Position numbers and translations under genes: made by a program. A DNA stretch of 64,000 nucleotides from Rhizobium sp. CB3090 (lineage in GTDB: Bacteria > Pseudomonadota > Alphaproteobacteria > Rhizobiales > Rhizobiaceae), in assembly GCF_029714285.1 (NCBI RefSeq), contig NZ_CP121662.1, positions 1,426,001 through 1,490,000 on the forward strand. The letters are read 5' to 3'. The notes beneath the pieces were generated by a model. The model did not search any database and was not told the DNA's origin. It saw nothing but the letters and a program-made list of their open reading frames with translations. Below, one piece after another: positions 46,543-55,644 of this stretch (its first letter is position 1; the number at the start of each line of letters is the position of its first letter).

Positions 46543-46971
46543 TCAGGCGACCTTTTGTCCCAGGCGGAAATAACGCCAGGGCGTCCACCAATGATAGCGG
46601 TTCTCCAGCGTTTCCGGCACGGGATCAAGCCCGCTCGTGCCTCCGGGACCGCAGCGCGCGACGCGGAACAACGTCATCCAGCCGCCGGCCCACAGGCCAT
46701 GCCGGGCAATCGATTCATAGCCGTATTCCGAGCAGGTCGGGATATGGCGGCAGGAATTGCCGATGAAACCGGAAAGCGTCAGTTGATAGAAGCGGATGAG
46801 AGCCATGCCCAGAAGCCGGTCGGGCGTTTTGCGGAAAGGGCCGGAATAATTGCGGGAATGGCGTGGCTTGCTGTTGCCGTGGGGCGATATTTCGTCACGC
46901 CTTATCCTTTTGGAGCCTGCAGCCGCTCCTCCCTCAACTTCGTCATCTTGCATGGAGCAGAGGTGGCACAT
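46543..46971 (-). CDS. yidD: Membrane protein insertion efficiency factor YidD
   Basis: 142 residues, with the YidD core from about residue 56 (MALIRFYQLTLSGFIGNSCRHIPTCSEYGYESIARHG), containing the CRHIPTCS motif and a C-terminal amphipathic part. YidD helps YidC insert inner-membrane proteins. The N-terminal 50 residues are an unusual basic extension; an internal ATG at 46953 would give a slightly shorter protein. rnpA and rpmH, its usual neighbours, are not here. Confidence 0.9.
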   Translation of the reverse strand: MCHLCSMQDDEVEGGAAAGSKRIRRDEISPHGNSKPRHSRNYSGPFRKTPDRLLGMALIRFYQLTLSGFIGNSCRHIPTCSEYGYESIARHGLWAGGWMTLFRVARCGPGGTSGLDPVPETLENRYHWWTPWRYFRLGQKVA

Positions 46972-46986
46972 CGCCTGCAGCCTTGA

Positions 46987-47445
46987 TCAAACGGTCGCCA
47001 CGGCCCGATGAGGTTCGCGTGCCGCCTCGATCTGACCGACCGCATCCACCACGGCATCGAAGGTCAGCATCGTCGAAGCATGCCGGGCCTTGTAATCCCT
47101 GACCGGTCGCAAATAGCGCATGTCTTCGAAACGCCCCGTAGGCCCCTCGCCATCCGCCTTCAGCATCGCGAGCATATCTTCGCGTGCCTGCCGTAATTCG
47201 CTGGCGGTAGCACCGACGACATGGCGGGCCATGATGGAGGAAGAGGCCTGTCCGAGCGCGCAGGCCTTGACGTCGTGGGCAAAATCCGTCACGACCTCGC
47301 CGTCCATTTTCAACCAGATCTTGACGCGGGAGCCGCAAAGCCTGGAATGGGCCTGAGCGCTTGCATCGGCGTCGGAAAGGCTGCCGATGCGTTCGATATT
47401 GCCGGCAAATTCCAAAATCTTGCTGTTGTAGATGTCGTCCATCAT
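46987..47445 (-). CDS. IscU/SufU-like iron-sulfur scaffold protein with altered ligands
   Basis: 152 residues with the NifU/IscU fold: CGSRVKIWL (Cys37) and KACALGQASSS (Cys62). The Asp normally two after the first Cys is Ser39, and the third cluster ligand position reads RHAST (His122 instead of Cys). Iron-sulfur cluster assembly role is probable but the ligand set is reduced; such proteins are known in alphaproteobacteria. Followed by yidD and the DUF1697 gene on the same strand. Confidence 0.85.
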   Translation of the reverse strand: MMDDIYNSKILEFAGNIERIGSLSDADASAQAHSRLCGSRVKIWLKMDGEVVTDFAHDVKACALGQASSSIMARHVVGATASELRQAREDMLAMLKADGEGPTGRFEDMRYLRPVRDYKARHASTMLTFDAVVDAVGQIEAAREPHRAVATV

Positions 47446-47734
47446 CGCTTTGCTCCGACGCGCCCGGTCTTTGTTTCATAACAAAAAACGCAGCGTGTCT
47501 CATTAGGACACTTTCACAGGGACAATGTCATACTATATGTATGTCGTTCGAAGACCATCAAATTGCAATGGTCTTCTGTAAGTTTGATGGGAAACCGTGC
47601 AGGACGGCAGGCTTGTCCGCCAGCCAGAACGCCCCGGAGCCCGCCAAAGGTGCATAGTTCTCCACGTTCCGGAGGATACCAGTGGCGAGTCCGACAAAAT
47701 GAGATCCGCGATGCGGATCAGGAGACCACAGGTA

Positions 47735-48358
<624 letters not shown>

Positions 48359-48382
48359 TTGGGCTTCAACGAAAGAGCCGAG

Positions 48383-48832
48383 ATGAACCTGGTATTCAAT
48401 GAACCTTCCGCAGATAAGTCCGAGCTTGAGGATGCGGGCGATTTCACGCCGCGTTTCGACGATCGCGGCCTGATCACCGCGATCGTTACCGACGCCCATG
48501 ACGGTGAACTGCTGATGGTCGCGCATATGAATGCCGAAGCCCTGGCGCTGACCATAAAGACAAAAACGGCGCACTACTTCAGCCGTTCGCGCGGAAAAAT
48601 CTGGAAAAAGGGTGAAACCTCCGGAAATCTGCAGACGGTGAAGGAGATGCGTACCGATTGTGATCAGGATGCTATCTGGCTGAAAGTTGAGGTCGCCGGT
48701 CACGACGCGACGTGCCATACTGGACGGCGTTCTTGCTTCTATCGCACTGTCGAGCTGGAGGATGGAAAGCCGGTGCTGAACGTCGTCGACGATCACCTGC
48801 ATTTCGATCCCGGCGAGGTCTATGGGCAGTAA
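48383..48832 (+). CDS. hisI: Phosphoribosyl-AMP cyclohydrolase
   Basis: 149 residues from the ATG at 48383, GAAAGAG upstream. A monofunctional HisI without the HisE domain. Motifs: [25 protein letters not shown] (metal-binding Asp residues and Cys) and [11 protein letters not shown]. It opens the purine ring of phosphoribosyl-AMP in histidine synthesis. The pairing with folE on one strand is found in rhizobia. Confidence 0.96.
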   Translation: MNLVFNEPSADKSELEDAGDFTPRFDDRGLITAIVTDAHDGELLMVAHMNAEALALTIKTKTAHYFSRSRGKIWKKGETSGNLQTVKEMRTDCDQDAIWLKVEVAGHDATCHTGRRSCFYRTVELEDGKPVLNVVDDHLHFDPGEVYGQ

Positions 48833-48939
48833 GCACCGCTCGCCGGCTTAATAAGCAACAGCCGAATATACGATTTGGAAACAAAAAAGGGACAATATTT
48901 TAGCAAGAGGCAGTTATACGCCTCGGAGGATGGCATGCC

Positions 48940-49899
48940 ATGTTGAATTGGGGGTTGATTCGTCAGAGCGGTGGGCAGGCTCCTGTCGGTTCAGGTCCGA
49001 CCACCTCACAGAACATACCTGCCCTGCCCGCTGACACCACTCCCCCAAAGAAAGTAAAGATTGCGCTGGCACTTGGCGGTGGCGCCGCTCGCGGTTGGGC
49101 GCATATCGGCGTGCTGCGCGCCTTGAGCGAGGCCGGCATCGAGGTCGGCATGATCGCCGGTACCTCCATCGGAGCCCTGGTCGGCGGCTGTTATCTTGCC
49201 GGCAAACTTGATGAACTGGAGGGCTTTGCCCGCTCGCTGACCATGCGCCGCATCGCCAGCCTTCTCGATCTTACCATCGGCGGCAGTGGTCTTTTCGGCG
49301 GCATGCGGCTTACCAAGCGCATGCAGGAACACCTTGAAGGCTTTACGATCGAGGACCTGGACCACCCGTTCGTCGCCGTCGCGTCGGAACTGAATACCGG
49401 CCACGAAGTCTGGATCACGAACGGTTCGCTGATCACAGCGCTGCGGGCATCCTATGCCCTGCCCGGCATTTTTGAGCCGGTGCGCACCAACAGCCGTACG
49501 CTGGTCGATGGCGCACTGGTCAACCCTGTGCCCGTTTCTGTCTGCCGCGCCTATGAACAGCCGCTCGTGGTGGCCGTCAACCTGCATTACGATCTCTATG
49601 GCCGTTCAGCCGTCGTCAAACACAATACCGGTCCATTGAATGGCGAGCCGCAACGTGAAGCGCCCTATACCAAGCTCGGGATGACCGGTGTCATGGTGCA
49701 GGCTTTCAACATCATACAGGATCGAATTTCCCGTGCACGCCTCGCCGGCGATCCGCCGGATCTCGCGCTGCACCCGCGCCTAAGCGACATCGGTCTCTCT
49801 GAGTTTCATCGTGCTGGCGAAGCGATCGAGCGCGGCTATGAAGAGACTTCGGTCCGGCTCGCCGAAATCAGGCGCATGCAGGAAGCCTTTGCCCGATAG
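48940..49899 (+). CDS. Patatin-like phospholipase
   Basis: 319 residues with the patatin dyad: Gly-rich oxyanion loop LGGGAARGWAHIGVL (about 48-62), nucleophile GTSIGALVG (Ser near 74) and DGALVNPVPV (Asp near 190). RssA/YchK-type single-domain phospholipase. No signal peptide, so presumably cytoplasmic. Substrate is unknown. Followed by two hairpins and a repeat element. Confidence 0.9.
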   Translation: MLNWGLIRQSGGQAPVGSGPTTSQNIPALPADTTPPKKVKIALALGGGAARGWAHIGVLRALSEAGIEVGMIAGTSIGALVGGCYLAGKLDELEGFARSLTMRRIASLLDLTIGGSGLFGGMRLTKRMQEHLEGFTIEDLDHPFVAVASELNTGHEVWITNGSLITALRASYALPGIFEPVRTNSRTLVDGALVNPVPVSVCRAYEQPLVVAVNLHYDLYGRSAVVKHNTGPLNGEPQREAPYTKLGMTGVMVQAFNIIQDRISRARLAGDPPDLALHPRLSDIGLSEFHRAGEAIERGYEETSVRLAEIRRMQEAFAR

Positions 49900-49939
49900 G
49901 GCGTCAATCATTCGGTTACGGAAGGGCGCAGCGAAAGTA

Positions 49940-49954
49940 GAGCCGTTTCGGCTC
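49940..49954. terminator. Short hairpin after the patatin gene
   Basis: GAGCCG-TTT-CGGCTC forms a six-pair stem 40 bases after the patatin stop. No T-run follows, so termination is only a possibility. Confidence 0.35.
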
Positions 49955-49969
49955 CGCCGAGCAGTTAAT

Positions 49970-50069
49970 GCATGTCGCGCAAAAGTGTGCGGCGGTTTTG
50001 CGAGAACGACATGCAAAAGCAAAGAGCTAAAGCGTCAGAGCGAATCTGAAAGATCGCGACGAGCTTTAG
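49970..50069. repeat. Rhizobial intergenic palindromic repeat (two-part)
   Basis: The first part is bounded by GCATGTCG (49970-49977) and CGACATGC (50007-50014), with inner arms CGCAAAA/TTTTGCG. The second is bounded by CTAAAGC (50027-50033) and GCTTTAG (50063-50069) and contains CAGAGCGAATCTGAAAGATCG. This combination is recognisable as a repeat scattered through rhizobial intergenic regions, probably transposition- or REP-like. Identification is from memory. Confidence 0.7.
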
Positions 50070-50125
50070 ATCCGACAATGCCGCGAAATCCGGCCCCTCG
50101 CTTTAGGCTCAGGGCATTGATCGCT

Positions 50126-50165
50126 GCAATCGACCCACCGGGTCGATTGCTTCGGCTTTGCCGAA
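50126..50165. terminator. Two adjacent hairpins, bidirectional terminator candidate
   Basis: GCAATCGACCC-ACC-GGGTCGATTGC (50126-50150) is a perfect 11-pair hairpin. TTCGGC-TTT-GCCGAA (50151-50165) follows without a gap. They lie between the patatin gene and the convergent CBS gene and could stop transcription from both sides, although T-runs are short. Confidence 0.6.
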
Positions 50166-50172
50166 CCGCTCC

Positions 50173-50607
50173 TCACCCCGCGATATAAGCCTTGATCTGC
50201 TCGGTTTCGAGTTCGATTTCGCGGATGCGCCATTTGACGACGTCGCCGATCGAGATGATGCCCGTCAGTTTGCCTTTTTCTTCGACCGGAACATGGCGGA
50301 AGCGGCGGTGTGTCATCAGTTCCATCAGCTCATCGGTGGTGGTGTCTTCCTTGCAGCGGTGCACCTTCGCCGTCATCAGCGAAGCGATCGGCTGGTTGAG
50401 GCTATCCGGGCCGTGCTTGGCGACTGCGTTGACGACATCGCGCTCGGTGAAAATGCCGGAAATCTTGCCCGCCATTCCGACGACGACAATGGCGCCGATG
50501 CGGTTCTCACTCAGAATTTTAGCGGCTTCCGCAAGGGTCGTATTTCCCCCGGTCGTGGTAACGTTGCGACCTTTGGCATCAAGTATGGCTTTGACGGAGA
50601 CTGGCAT
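50173..50607 (-). CDS. CBS-domain protein
   Basis: 144 residues from the ATG at 50607, GGGAGG well placed upstream. Two CBS motifs (about 8-65 and 75-130; AAKILSENRIGAIVVVG and ELMELMTHRRFRHVPV) fill the whole protein, so it is a stand-alone Bateman module. These bind adenine nucleotides and modulate partners. No partner is encoded next to it. Confidence 0.9.
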   Translation of the reverse strand: MPVSVKAILDAKGRNVTTTGGNTTLAEAAKILSENRIGAIVVVGMAGKISGIFTERDVVNAVAKHGPDSLNQPIASLMTAKVHRCKEDTTTDELMELMTHRRFRHVPVEEKGKLTGIISIGDVVKWRIREIELETEQIKAYIAG

Positions 50608-50781
50608 TCGATCCTCCCATCTCGAAAGCAAAGTGAACAATTGAGCCTCGGTTTTGTTCCGAATCGCCTCCGGATTCGGACCGATGCTGCCTTCATCGAC
50701 TGACGCTGGTCTCCTCCCTTCGCCGCCGATGATTGTGAATGGTGCGCTAGTGAGGGTCAGAAAGCAACAGCTTCATTTTAC

Positions 50782-51558
50782 CTATGCAGCCGAGTCTTCG
50801 AGCTCGATGCGAGGTTGCCGGTCGAACAGGGCAAACAGCAGGAAGCCGAAAAAGAAGCCGCCGATATGTGCATCCCAGGCGACCGGCTGCGCGCTGTCAC
50901 CGACGATGGTTATACCGAAGGCGACGAGCGCATTGCCGGCAATCCACATCACGATATAGGCGACGACCGTGCGGCTGCGCAGCGAGGCCGCGATCGACAG
51001 CCGCGGATTAAGATGCGCCTGCCGAATGCCGACACGGGGGCCGTCCATGGCGGGAAAGGCAAAACGGCAGGCCGCTCCCATGAGCCCCGAAACGACGCCC
51101 GACGCGCCGATCAGCAAGCTTTGGTCTCCCCAATAGATGGCGGCATGCAGGAATGCCGATGCAGCCGCAGAAAGAATCCAGAAGATCACGTAACGCGCAA
51201 CGCCGATCCGGCGCGCGACGGGCGCAGCAAAGACCATCAGCCACAGCCCGTTGAAGACGATATGTTCGATGCTGCCATGCAGGAGCGAATAGGTAACCGG
51301 TGTCCACAGCCATTCCAGCCCCTGTTGCGACAGCGGAACGGCGTAACGTGCGGGAATGAAGCAGAAGGTGAAATAGAGCCAATTCAGCGCATCGTCCGAC
51401 CACCAAGGCAGGTTTTGAATAGCGAAGACGACGATGAGTAGGCCGAGGCTTGCGACGATGACGGGCGGAAGGTTGAAAGCAGGAACTCGCTTCGGCGGCC
51501 GATTTTCCTCGGGCTCGTGGCGCGGTGGCTCGGCATCATCCATGATTTGCTCTGACAT
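50782..51558 (-). CDS. Rhomboid-family intramembrane serine protease
   Basis: 258 residues from the ATG at 51558; an internal ATG at 51543 is possible. Six membrane segments with the catalytic GASGVVSGLMG (Ser) and a His in a later helix region. Cytoplasmic N-terminal 45 residues are polar. Substrate unknown. A structured RNA element with its own T-run ends about 40 bases upstream of the start and might act as its 5' leader or be an independent RNA. Confidence 0.9.
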   Translation of the reverse strand: MSEQIMDDAEPPRHEPEENRPPKRVPAFNLPPVIVASLGLLIVVFAIQNLPWWSDDALNWLYFTFCFIPARYAVPLSQQGLEWLWTPVTYSLLHGSIEHIVFNGLWLMVFAAPVARRIGVARYVIFWILSAAASAFLHAAIYWGDQSLLIGASGVVSGLMGAACRFAFPAMDGPRVGIRQAHLNPRLSIAASLRSRTVVAYIVMWIAGNALVAFGITIVGDSAQPVAWDAHIGGFFFGFLLFALFDRQPRIELEDSAA

Positions 51559-51595
51559 CTTGAGAAGGGACTCGAGACATACAGCAGCAAATATC

Positions 51596-51780
51596 AAAAA
51601 AAAAGCCGCCTAACCCCGTTAGACGGCTTGTTCGGGCGCCCCTCGCTGGGACATGCCGCAATGGTATGTCCCACGCCCGAGATAGTCTGTGCGTCACCCT
51701 CGTGAAGTGATGGTCTATTTCTCCCACGCATGGCCGCTCAAAGCAAATGAAACCCTCTTTTAACCTTAACGGCCCGGCCG
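51596..51780 (-). ncRNA. Structured RNA with a rho-independent terminator, upstream of the rhomboid gene
   Basis: Reading the minus strand from about 51780: ATAG...CTAT with TCAC/GTGA inside (51715-51681), then an outer stem TCGGGCG/CGCCCGA (51680-51674 with 51638-51632) enclosing TGGGACAT/ATGTCCCA (51673-51666 with 51654-51647) and an 8-base bulge. A terminator follows, AGCCGTCTAAC/GTTAGGCGGCT (51628-51604) and about 8 T residues. No coding frame fits. It could be a free small RNA (a 6S-like RNA is possible) or a leader that terminates before the rhomboid gene. Identity not established; the 5' end is a guess. Confidence 0.55.
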
Positions 51781-51814
51781 TGGCACGAAATAAGCATGGC
51801 ATGATGCAAGGGCA

Positions 51815-52522
51815 ATGAATGCCCGGGCACCTGAACTGAAATGGGACATGGGGCGCATCATGCGGCAGAAAACCAGCACTGAGATATTTACCTACTGGGA
51901 GCAGCTTCGCGGCAATGCCGATGCGCCCTTGCGCAATTTGATACAGCCTTCGGCAGTCCGCCATATTCTGCCTCAGCTCTTCATTCTGGAGTCAGTGCCG
52001 AACGAGGCGCCACGCTTTCGGCTGGCCGGAACGGCGATCTGCAGCTTCATGGGGCGCGAGCTTCGCGGCGAGAGTTTTGCTGCATTGTGGGCCGGCAGCC
52101 AGCCTGACGATCCCGTACGCATCGCTGCCGGCGTGATGTCGCATGTGGTTCCTGCCTTGATCAATGCGACCGGTTACAGCATCAGCGGTCGCAATATAGC
52201 CTTTGAAATGGTGCTGATGCCGGTACGTTCGGCCGGCGATGTCTGTGACCGGCTGCTCGGCTGCCTAACGCCAGTTGCACACTTGTCTTGGCTCGGTAGC
52301 GAGCGTCTGGAGTTCCTTGCGCTCGATCGCAGCAGCCTGTTGTCCGAGCGCCCTGCCCGGCGCGTCGAAGTGCCATTATATCCGGAGCCTGCCGATTTGA
52401 TCTCCCGTCATGATGGTGCAGGGCTCGGTGAATTGATGCGGCGCAAACTGAATCCAAAAGCGGATGGACGCGATCACGAAAAGGTTGACTCATCGCGATA
52501 CAGATTTAACCGTCTTCTCTGA
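51815..52522 (+). CDS. PAS-domain protein (PAS_5-like)
   Basis: 235 residues. A PAS-like fold covers about 20-160 (LRNLIQPSAVRHILPQLFILE, then FRLAGTAICSFMGRELRGESFAALW). No output domain is visible. This resembles the short PAS_5 proteins common in rhizobia, of unknown function. Starts at 51848 or 51860 are also possible. It is followed by a PilZ gene in the same direction 84 bases on, hinting at a shared signalling role. Confidence 0.8.
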   Translation: MNARAPELKWDMGRIMRQKTSTEIFTYWEQLRGNADAPLRNLIQPSAVRHILPQLFILESVPNEAPRFRLAGTAICSFMGRELRGESFAALWAGSQPDDPVRIAAGVMSHVVPALINATGYSISGRNIAFEMVLMPVRSAGDVCDRLLGCLTPVAHLSWLGSERLEFLALDRSSLLSERPARRVEVPLYPEPADLISRHDGAGLGELMRRKLNPKADGRDHEKVDSSRYRFNRLL

Positions 52523-52606
52523 GCTATCTCTCAGAGAAGACAATATTACCTTAAGAAGTTTCGGCTAGTGATTGCAGGAAACATAATTGGTTGAAGAAGC
52601 CCTTTC

Positions 52607-53236
52607 ATGCAATCATTCCAGCCAGCTCAGACGACGCGGCCAAACCAATTGGCAGGAAATTCGTCTCGCATGGATCAGCGGACCTTTCAGCGGGTTCCGA
52701 TCAACATGCAGGGCCGCTTGATGCTGGCCAATTATGAGGAATTCGAATGCCTGGTCACGGATATGTCGCCCGGCGACATGTACGTCACCTGCCCCGGCCG
52801 TCCACGCGCCAATGAGCGCGTCGTGGCCTATATCGATCATCTCGGCCGGGTCGAAGGCCATGTTCTCGCCGTTGACGCCCGCGGCTTCAGCATGTCGATC
52901 AATGCCACCGATCGCAAGCGAGAGAAGCTCGCGGCTCAGCTCACGTGGCTGGCCAACAAACATGAGCTCGGTCTGCCGGAAGATCGCCGCCACGACCGCC
53001 TTACACCGCGCAATACCCTCAGCGAATTGACGCTGGAGGACGACACGCGCTACGTCTGCCGCATCATGGACCTGTCGCTCTCCGGCGCTGCCGTCGATGT
53101 CGAGGCACGCCCACCGATCGGAACGCCGGTACGCCTCGGCAACATGCGCGGCCGCATCGTGCGCCATTTCATGGAAGGCGTCGCGATCGAATTTCTCTCG
53201 CTGCAATCTCGCGAGACCTTGCGCGAATTTCTCTAA
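52607..53236 (+). CDS. Protein with two PilZ-like domains
   Basis: 209 residues. First PilZ: RTFQRVPINMQGRLML with TDMSPGDM. Second PilZ: RRHDRLTPRN with DLSLSGAAVDV and FMEGVAIEF. RxxxR and (D/N)x(S/T)xxG elements typical of c-di-GMP binding are present in both, slightly degenerate in the first. The product is likely a c-di-GMP receptor; the partner is unknown. A start at 52670 (MDQRTFQRVP) is also plausible. It lies 70 bases before pip. Confidence 0.85.
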   Translation: MQSFQPAQTTRPNQLAGNSSRMDQRTFQRVPINMQGRLMLANYEEFECLVTDMSPGDMYVTCPGRPRANERVVAYIDHLGRVEGHVLAVDARGFSMSINATDRKREKLAAQLTWLANKHELGLPEDRRHDRLTPRNTLSELTLEDDTRYVCRIMDLSLSGAAVDVEARPPIGTPVRLGNMRGRIVRHFMEGVAIEFLSLQSRETLREFL

Positions 53237-53306
53237 ATCTGTCATCGTGCTGTCACGTCGGCTTGTGAAATAGCCGTGTTTCGCCCCTCTGTCCGTGTGA
53301 CGGCCG

Positions 53307-54269
53307 ATGAAGACGCTTTATGCTCAAATCGAGCCCTATGATCAGGGCATGCTTGACATCGGCGATGGCCACAGCATTTGTTGGACGCAATCGGGCAATC
53401 CGAAGGGTGTTCCCGTCGTCGTCCTGCATGGCGGTCCGGGCTCCTGCAGTTCCGCGAGTACTCGCCGCTTTTTCGATCTGGAACACTATCGCATCATTCA
53501 ATTCGACCAGCGCGGCTGCGGCGGTAGCCGACCGCATGCATCCGAGCCGAAGGCCAATCTTTCCGCCAACACCACATGGCACCTGGTTGAGGACATCGAG
53601 AAGCTTCGGCGCTTCTTTGGTATCGAGCGCTGGTTAGTCTATGGCAATTCCTGGGGCTGTACGCTGGCACTGGTCTATGCCGAGACGCATCCGCAATTCG
53701 TTGCAGCCCTCATTGTCGTTGGCGTCACCATGACCCGGCAGTCCGAGATCGATTGGCTTTATAATGGGCTTGCCCGTTTCTTTCCTGAGGAATGGGTACG
53801 CTTCCGTGCTGGCGTGCCAGAGAGCGAGCGCGACGGCGACTTGGTTGCCGCGTACCATCGCTTGCTCCGTAATCCGGATCCGGCCGTCCATGTCAAGGCT
53901 GCTAAGGACTGGCACGATTGGGAATCGGCTTCGATCCTCGTCGATATCAGCGCGACCTTGCCCAGCCGCTGGTCCGATCCCCGATACCTCACCGCAAGAG
54001 CGCGCATCATCACACATTACTTCCATCATCGCGGCTGGTTGGAAGACGGGCAGATACTGAGAGACATTCACCGGCTTAGCGATATTCCCTGCGTGATGAT
54101 CCAGGGCCGGCTCGATCTCGAGGCGCCCGTCGTTACAGCATGGGAACTGTCGCGGGCATGGCCCGCAGCAAGATTGGTCGTGGTTCCTAATTCCGCTCAT
54201 TCGCCGGCGACGTTTGAGATGGCAGCAGCCATCGTCGACGCAACCGATGAATTTCGCGTCATTGGCTGA
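53307..54269 (+). CDS. pip: Prolyl iminopeptidase
   Basis: 320 residues, alpha/beta hydrolase. Diagnostic: VVVLHGGPGSCSS (oxyanion), FDQRGCGGSRPHA, YGNSWGCTLALVYAETHP (nucleophile Ser in GNSWG) and a C-terminal catalytic His in NSAHS. It removes N-terminal proline from peptides in the cytoplasm. An AT-rich hairpin follows. Confidence 0.94.
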   Translation: MKTLYAQIEPYDQGMLDIGDGHSICWTQSGNPKGVPVVVLHGGPGSCSSASTRRFFDLEHYRIIQFDQRGCGGSRPHASEPKANLSANTTWHLVEDIEKLRRFFGIERWLVYGNSWGCTLALVYAETHPQFVAALIVVGVTMTRQSEIDWLYNGLARFFPEEWVRFRAGVPESERDGDLVAAYHRLLRNPDPAVHVKAAKDWHDWESASILVDISATLPSRWSDPRYLTARARIITHYFHHRGWLEDGQILRDIHRLSDIPCVMIQGRLDLEAPVVTAWELSRAWPAARLVVVPNSAHSPATFEMAAAIVDATDEFRVIG

Positions 54270-54270
54270 C

Positions 54271-54296
54271 GCCAAAAAAATTCAAATTTTTTTGGC
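54271..54296 (+). terminator. AT-rich hairpin terminator after pip
   Basis: GCCAAAAAAATT (54271-54282) is complementary to AATTTTTTTGGC (54285-54296), one base after the stop. The T-run is inside the stem; this might act from both strands. Confidence 0.6.
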
Positions 54297-54666
54297 AGAC
54301 CTTTTCCCAAAATGGCACAGGTTGAGGGAAATTCCGGCACTGACGACGCTCTGGCGATGTGCTGAGATGAAGCGGCTGTCCCATTTTCACGCCGCTGTCG
54401 GCAAATAGTGTGCCTCGCCGATTTCTATCGCAGAGAACAAAATCATTTGAAAACAAATGGGTATGGGGAATCCCAACGCGGCAGCCCTCGGGGAGAAACA
54501 CTCCAATTTTAATCGAATTCTCCGAAAGTTCGATTCAAGTTTTGCTCTCATTTTATGACAATTCGATCCGCATTTGAATCAACTAAGCCATTAATTTGAC
54601 TACGTAATTTTGCGTCGGATAAAAGCCTGCATGTCATTCTGTTCCCAATAAAACAGGGACACGGAC
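54297..54666. other. Non-coding region between pip and the BTLCP gene
   Basis: About 370 bases without a supported gene. AT-rich with several T-rich stretches (54530-54620); probably holds the promoter of the following exported protease. No repeat or operator of note was recognised. Confidence 0.45.
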
Positions 54667-55272
54667 ATGAGCTTTCAATTCCTTCTTCGCGGCTATGCCG
54701 CAATGGCTCTTTTCACCTTCGGCTGTCTCGGCTTCGCCCATGCGACGCCGGCCAACATGACGATCACCGGTGATGCTGCCCCCCCGATCGGTCATTATGA
54801 GTTCTGCAAGGAAAATCCGAAGGAATGCGCTTATGCCGGCGGCGATTCTGGTCCCGCTCTTCTGACTGAGGATCGCTGGAAGACCATCCTGAAGATCAAC
54901 TACACGGTCAACACGACGATCAAGCCGATGACCGATATGGATCTCTATGGCGTCGAGGAAAAATGGGCGATCCCGACCACCGCCGGCGACTGCGAGGATT
55001 TCGCTCTGCTGAAGCGGAAGGAACTGATCGATGCCGGCTTTTCTGCCTCTGATCTGCTGATGACGGTCGTGCTGCAGCCGAACGGCGAAGGCCATGCCGT
55101 GTTGACGGTGCGCACCGATCGCGGCGACTTCGTTCTCGACAACATGCGCAACAAGGTGAAGCTTTGGTCGGACACCGAATATACGTTCCTGAAGCGTCAG
55201 TCCGCCGACGATCCGGCCCGCTGGGTCAAGATTCAGGATGGCCGCGCCGTCGCGGTCGGCAGCTTGAAGTAA
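54667..55272 (+). CDS. Transglutaminase-like cysteine protease (BTLCP, LapG-like)
   Basis: 201 residues with a signal peptide (about 1-26; FAHATP). The LapG-type catalytic residues are Cys109 (GDCEDFALLKR), His143 (GEGHAVLT) and Asp158 (FVLDN). In Pseudomonas, LapG cleaves a type I-secreted adhesin under c-di-GMP control; rhizobia have several relatives of unclear target. A T1SS and a PilZ protein occur elsewhere in this window, but linkage is only suggestive. A strong terminator follows. Confidence 0.9.
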   Translation: MSFQFLLRGYAAMALFTFGCLGFAHATPANMTITGDAAPPIGHYEFCKENPKECAYAGGDSGPALLTEDRWKTILKINYTVNTTIKPMTDMDLYGVEEKWAIPTTAGDCEDFALLKRKELIDAGFSASDLLMTVVLQPNGEGHAVLTVRTDRGDFVLDNMRNKVKLWSDTEYTFLKRQSADDPARWVKIQDGRAVAVGSLK

Positions 55273-55644
55273 GTCCGCCATGCGATCGCCGGTGAGATAG
55301 CACCGGCGGTCTCGGTCAAAGGCCCCGGTCTGTCCCCGCATTTCTGTCCCGACCGGCGCCTCGGAGCCGTTCCCGCTGTCCCGGGAACGGCTCTTTTTCA
55401 TTTCAGGACTACCCCCAAGGCAATTGCAGGGGAAAACGTGCACGCTGCCCCCTTCGGCCCGAAATCCGCCCCGATTTGCGGAAAGGTGTTCGTGCCGATA
55501 AATATGTGAGCCGACGCATTTTTAATCGGTCATTAACCATCAAGGCGGCAATCATTCCACAACGAGACTCATCAGGGGTCTTGAGCCGCGGCGGACGCGT
55601 CATTGACGATCGTTTCCAAGGCGGATGGAACCGAAGGCAAGAGC
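55273..55644. other. Non-coding region containing the BTLCP terminator and next promoter
   Basis: 372 bases without a supported gene. It holds the terminator at 55364-55398 and, further on, an AT-rich stretch (55500-55560) that probably contains the next promoter. No ribosome-binding site decides the start of the following gene strongly. Confidence 0.45.
55364..55398 (+). terminator. Rho-independent terminator of the BTLCP gene
   Basis: GAGCCGTTCCCG (55364-55375) and CGGGAACGGCTC (55382-55393) form a perfect 12-base stem with a CTGTCC loop. Five T residues follow. Confidence 0.9.

Noticed and set aside
47446..47734. Riboswitch upstream of folE
   Set aside because: No recognisable riboswitch core (tetrahydrofolate or Mo-cofactor type) and no attenuator hairpin was seen.
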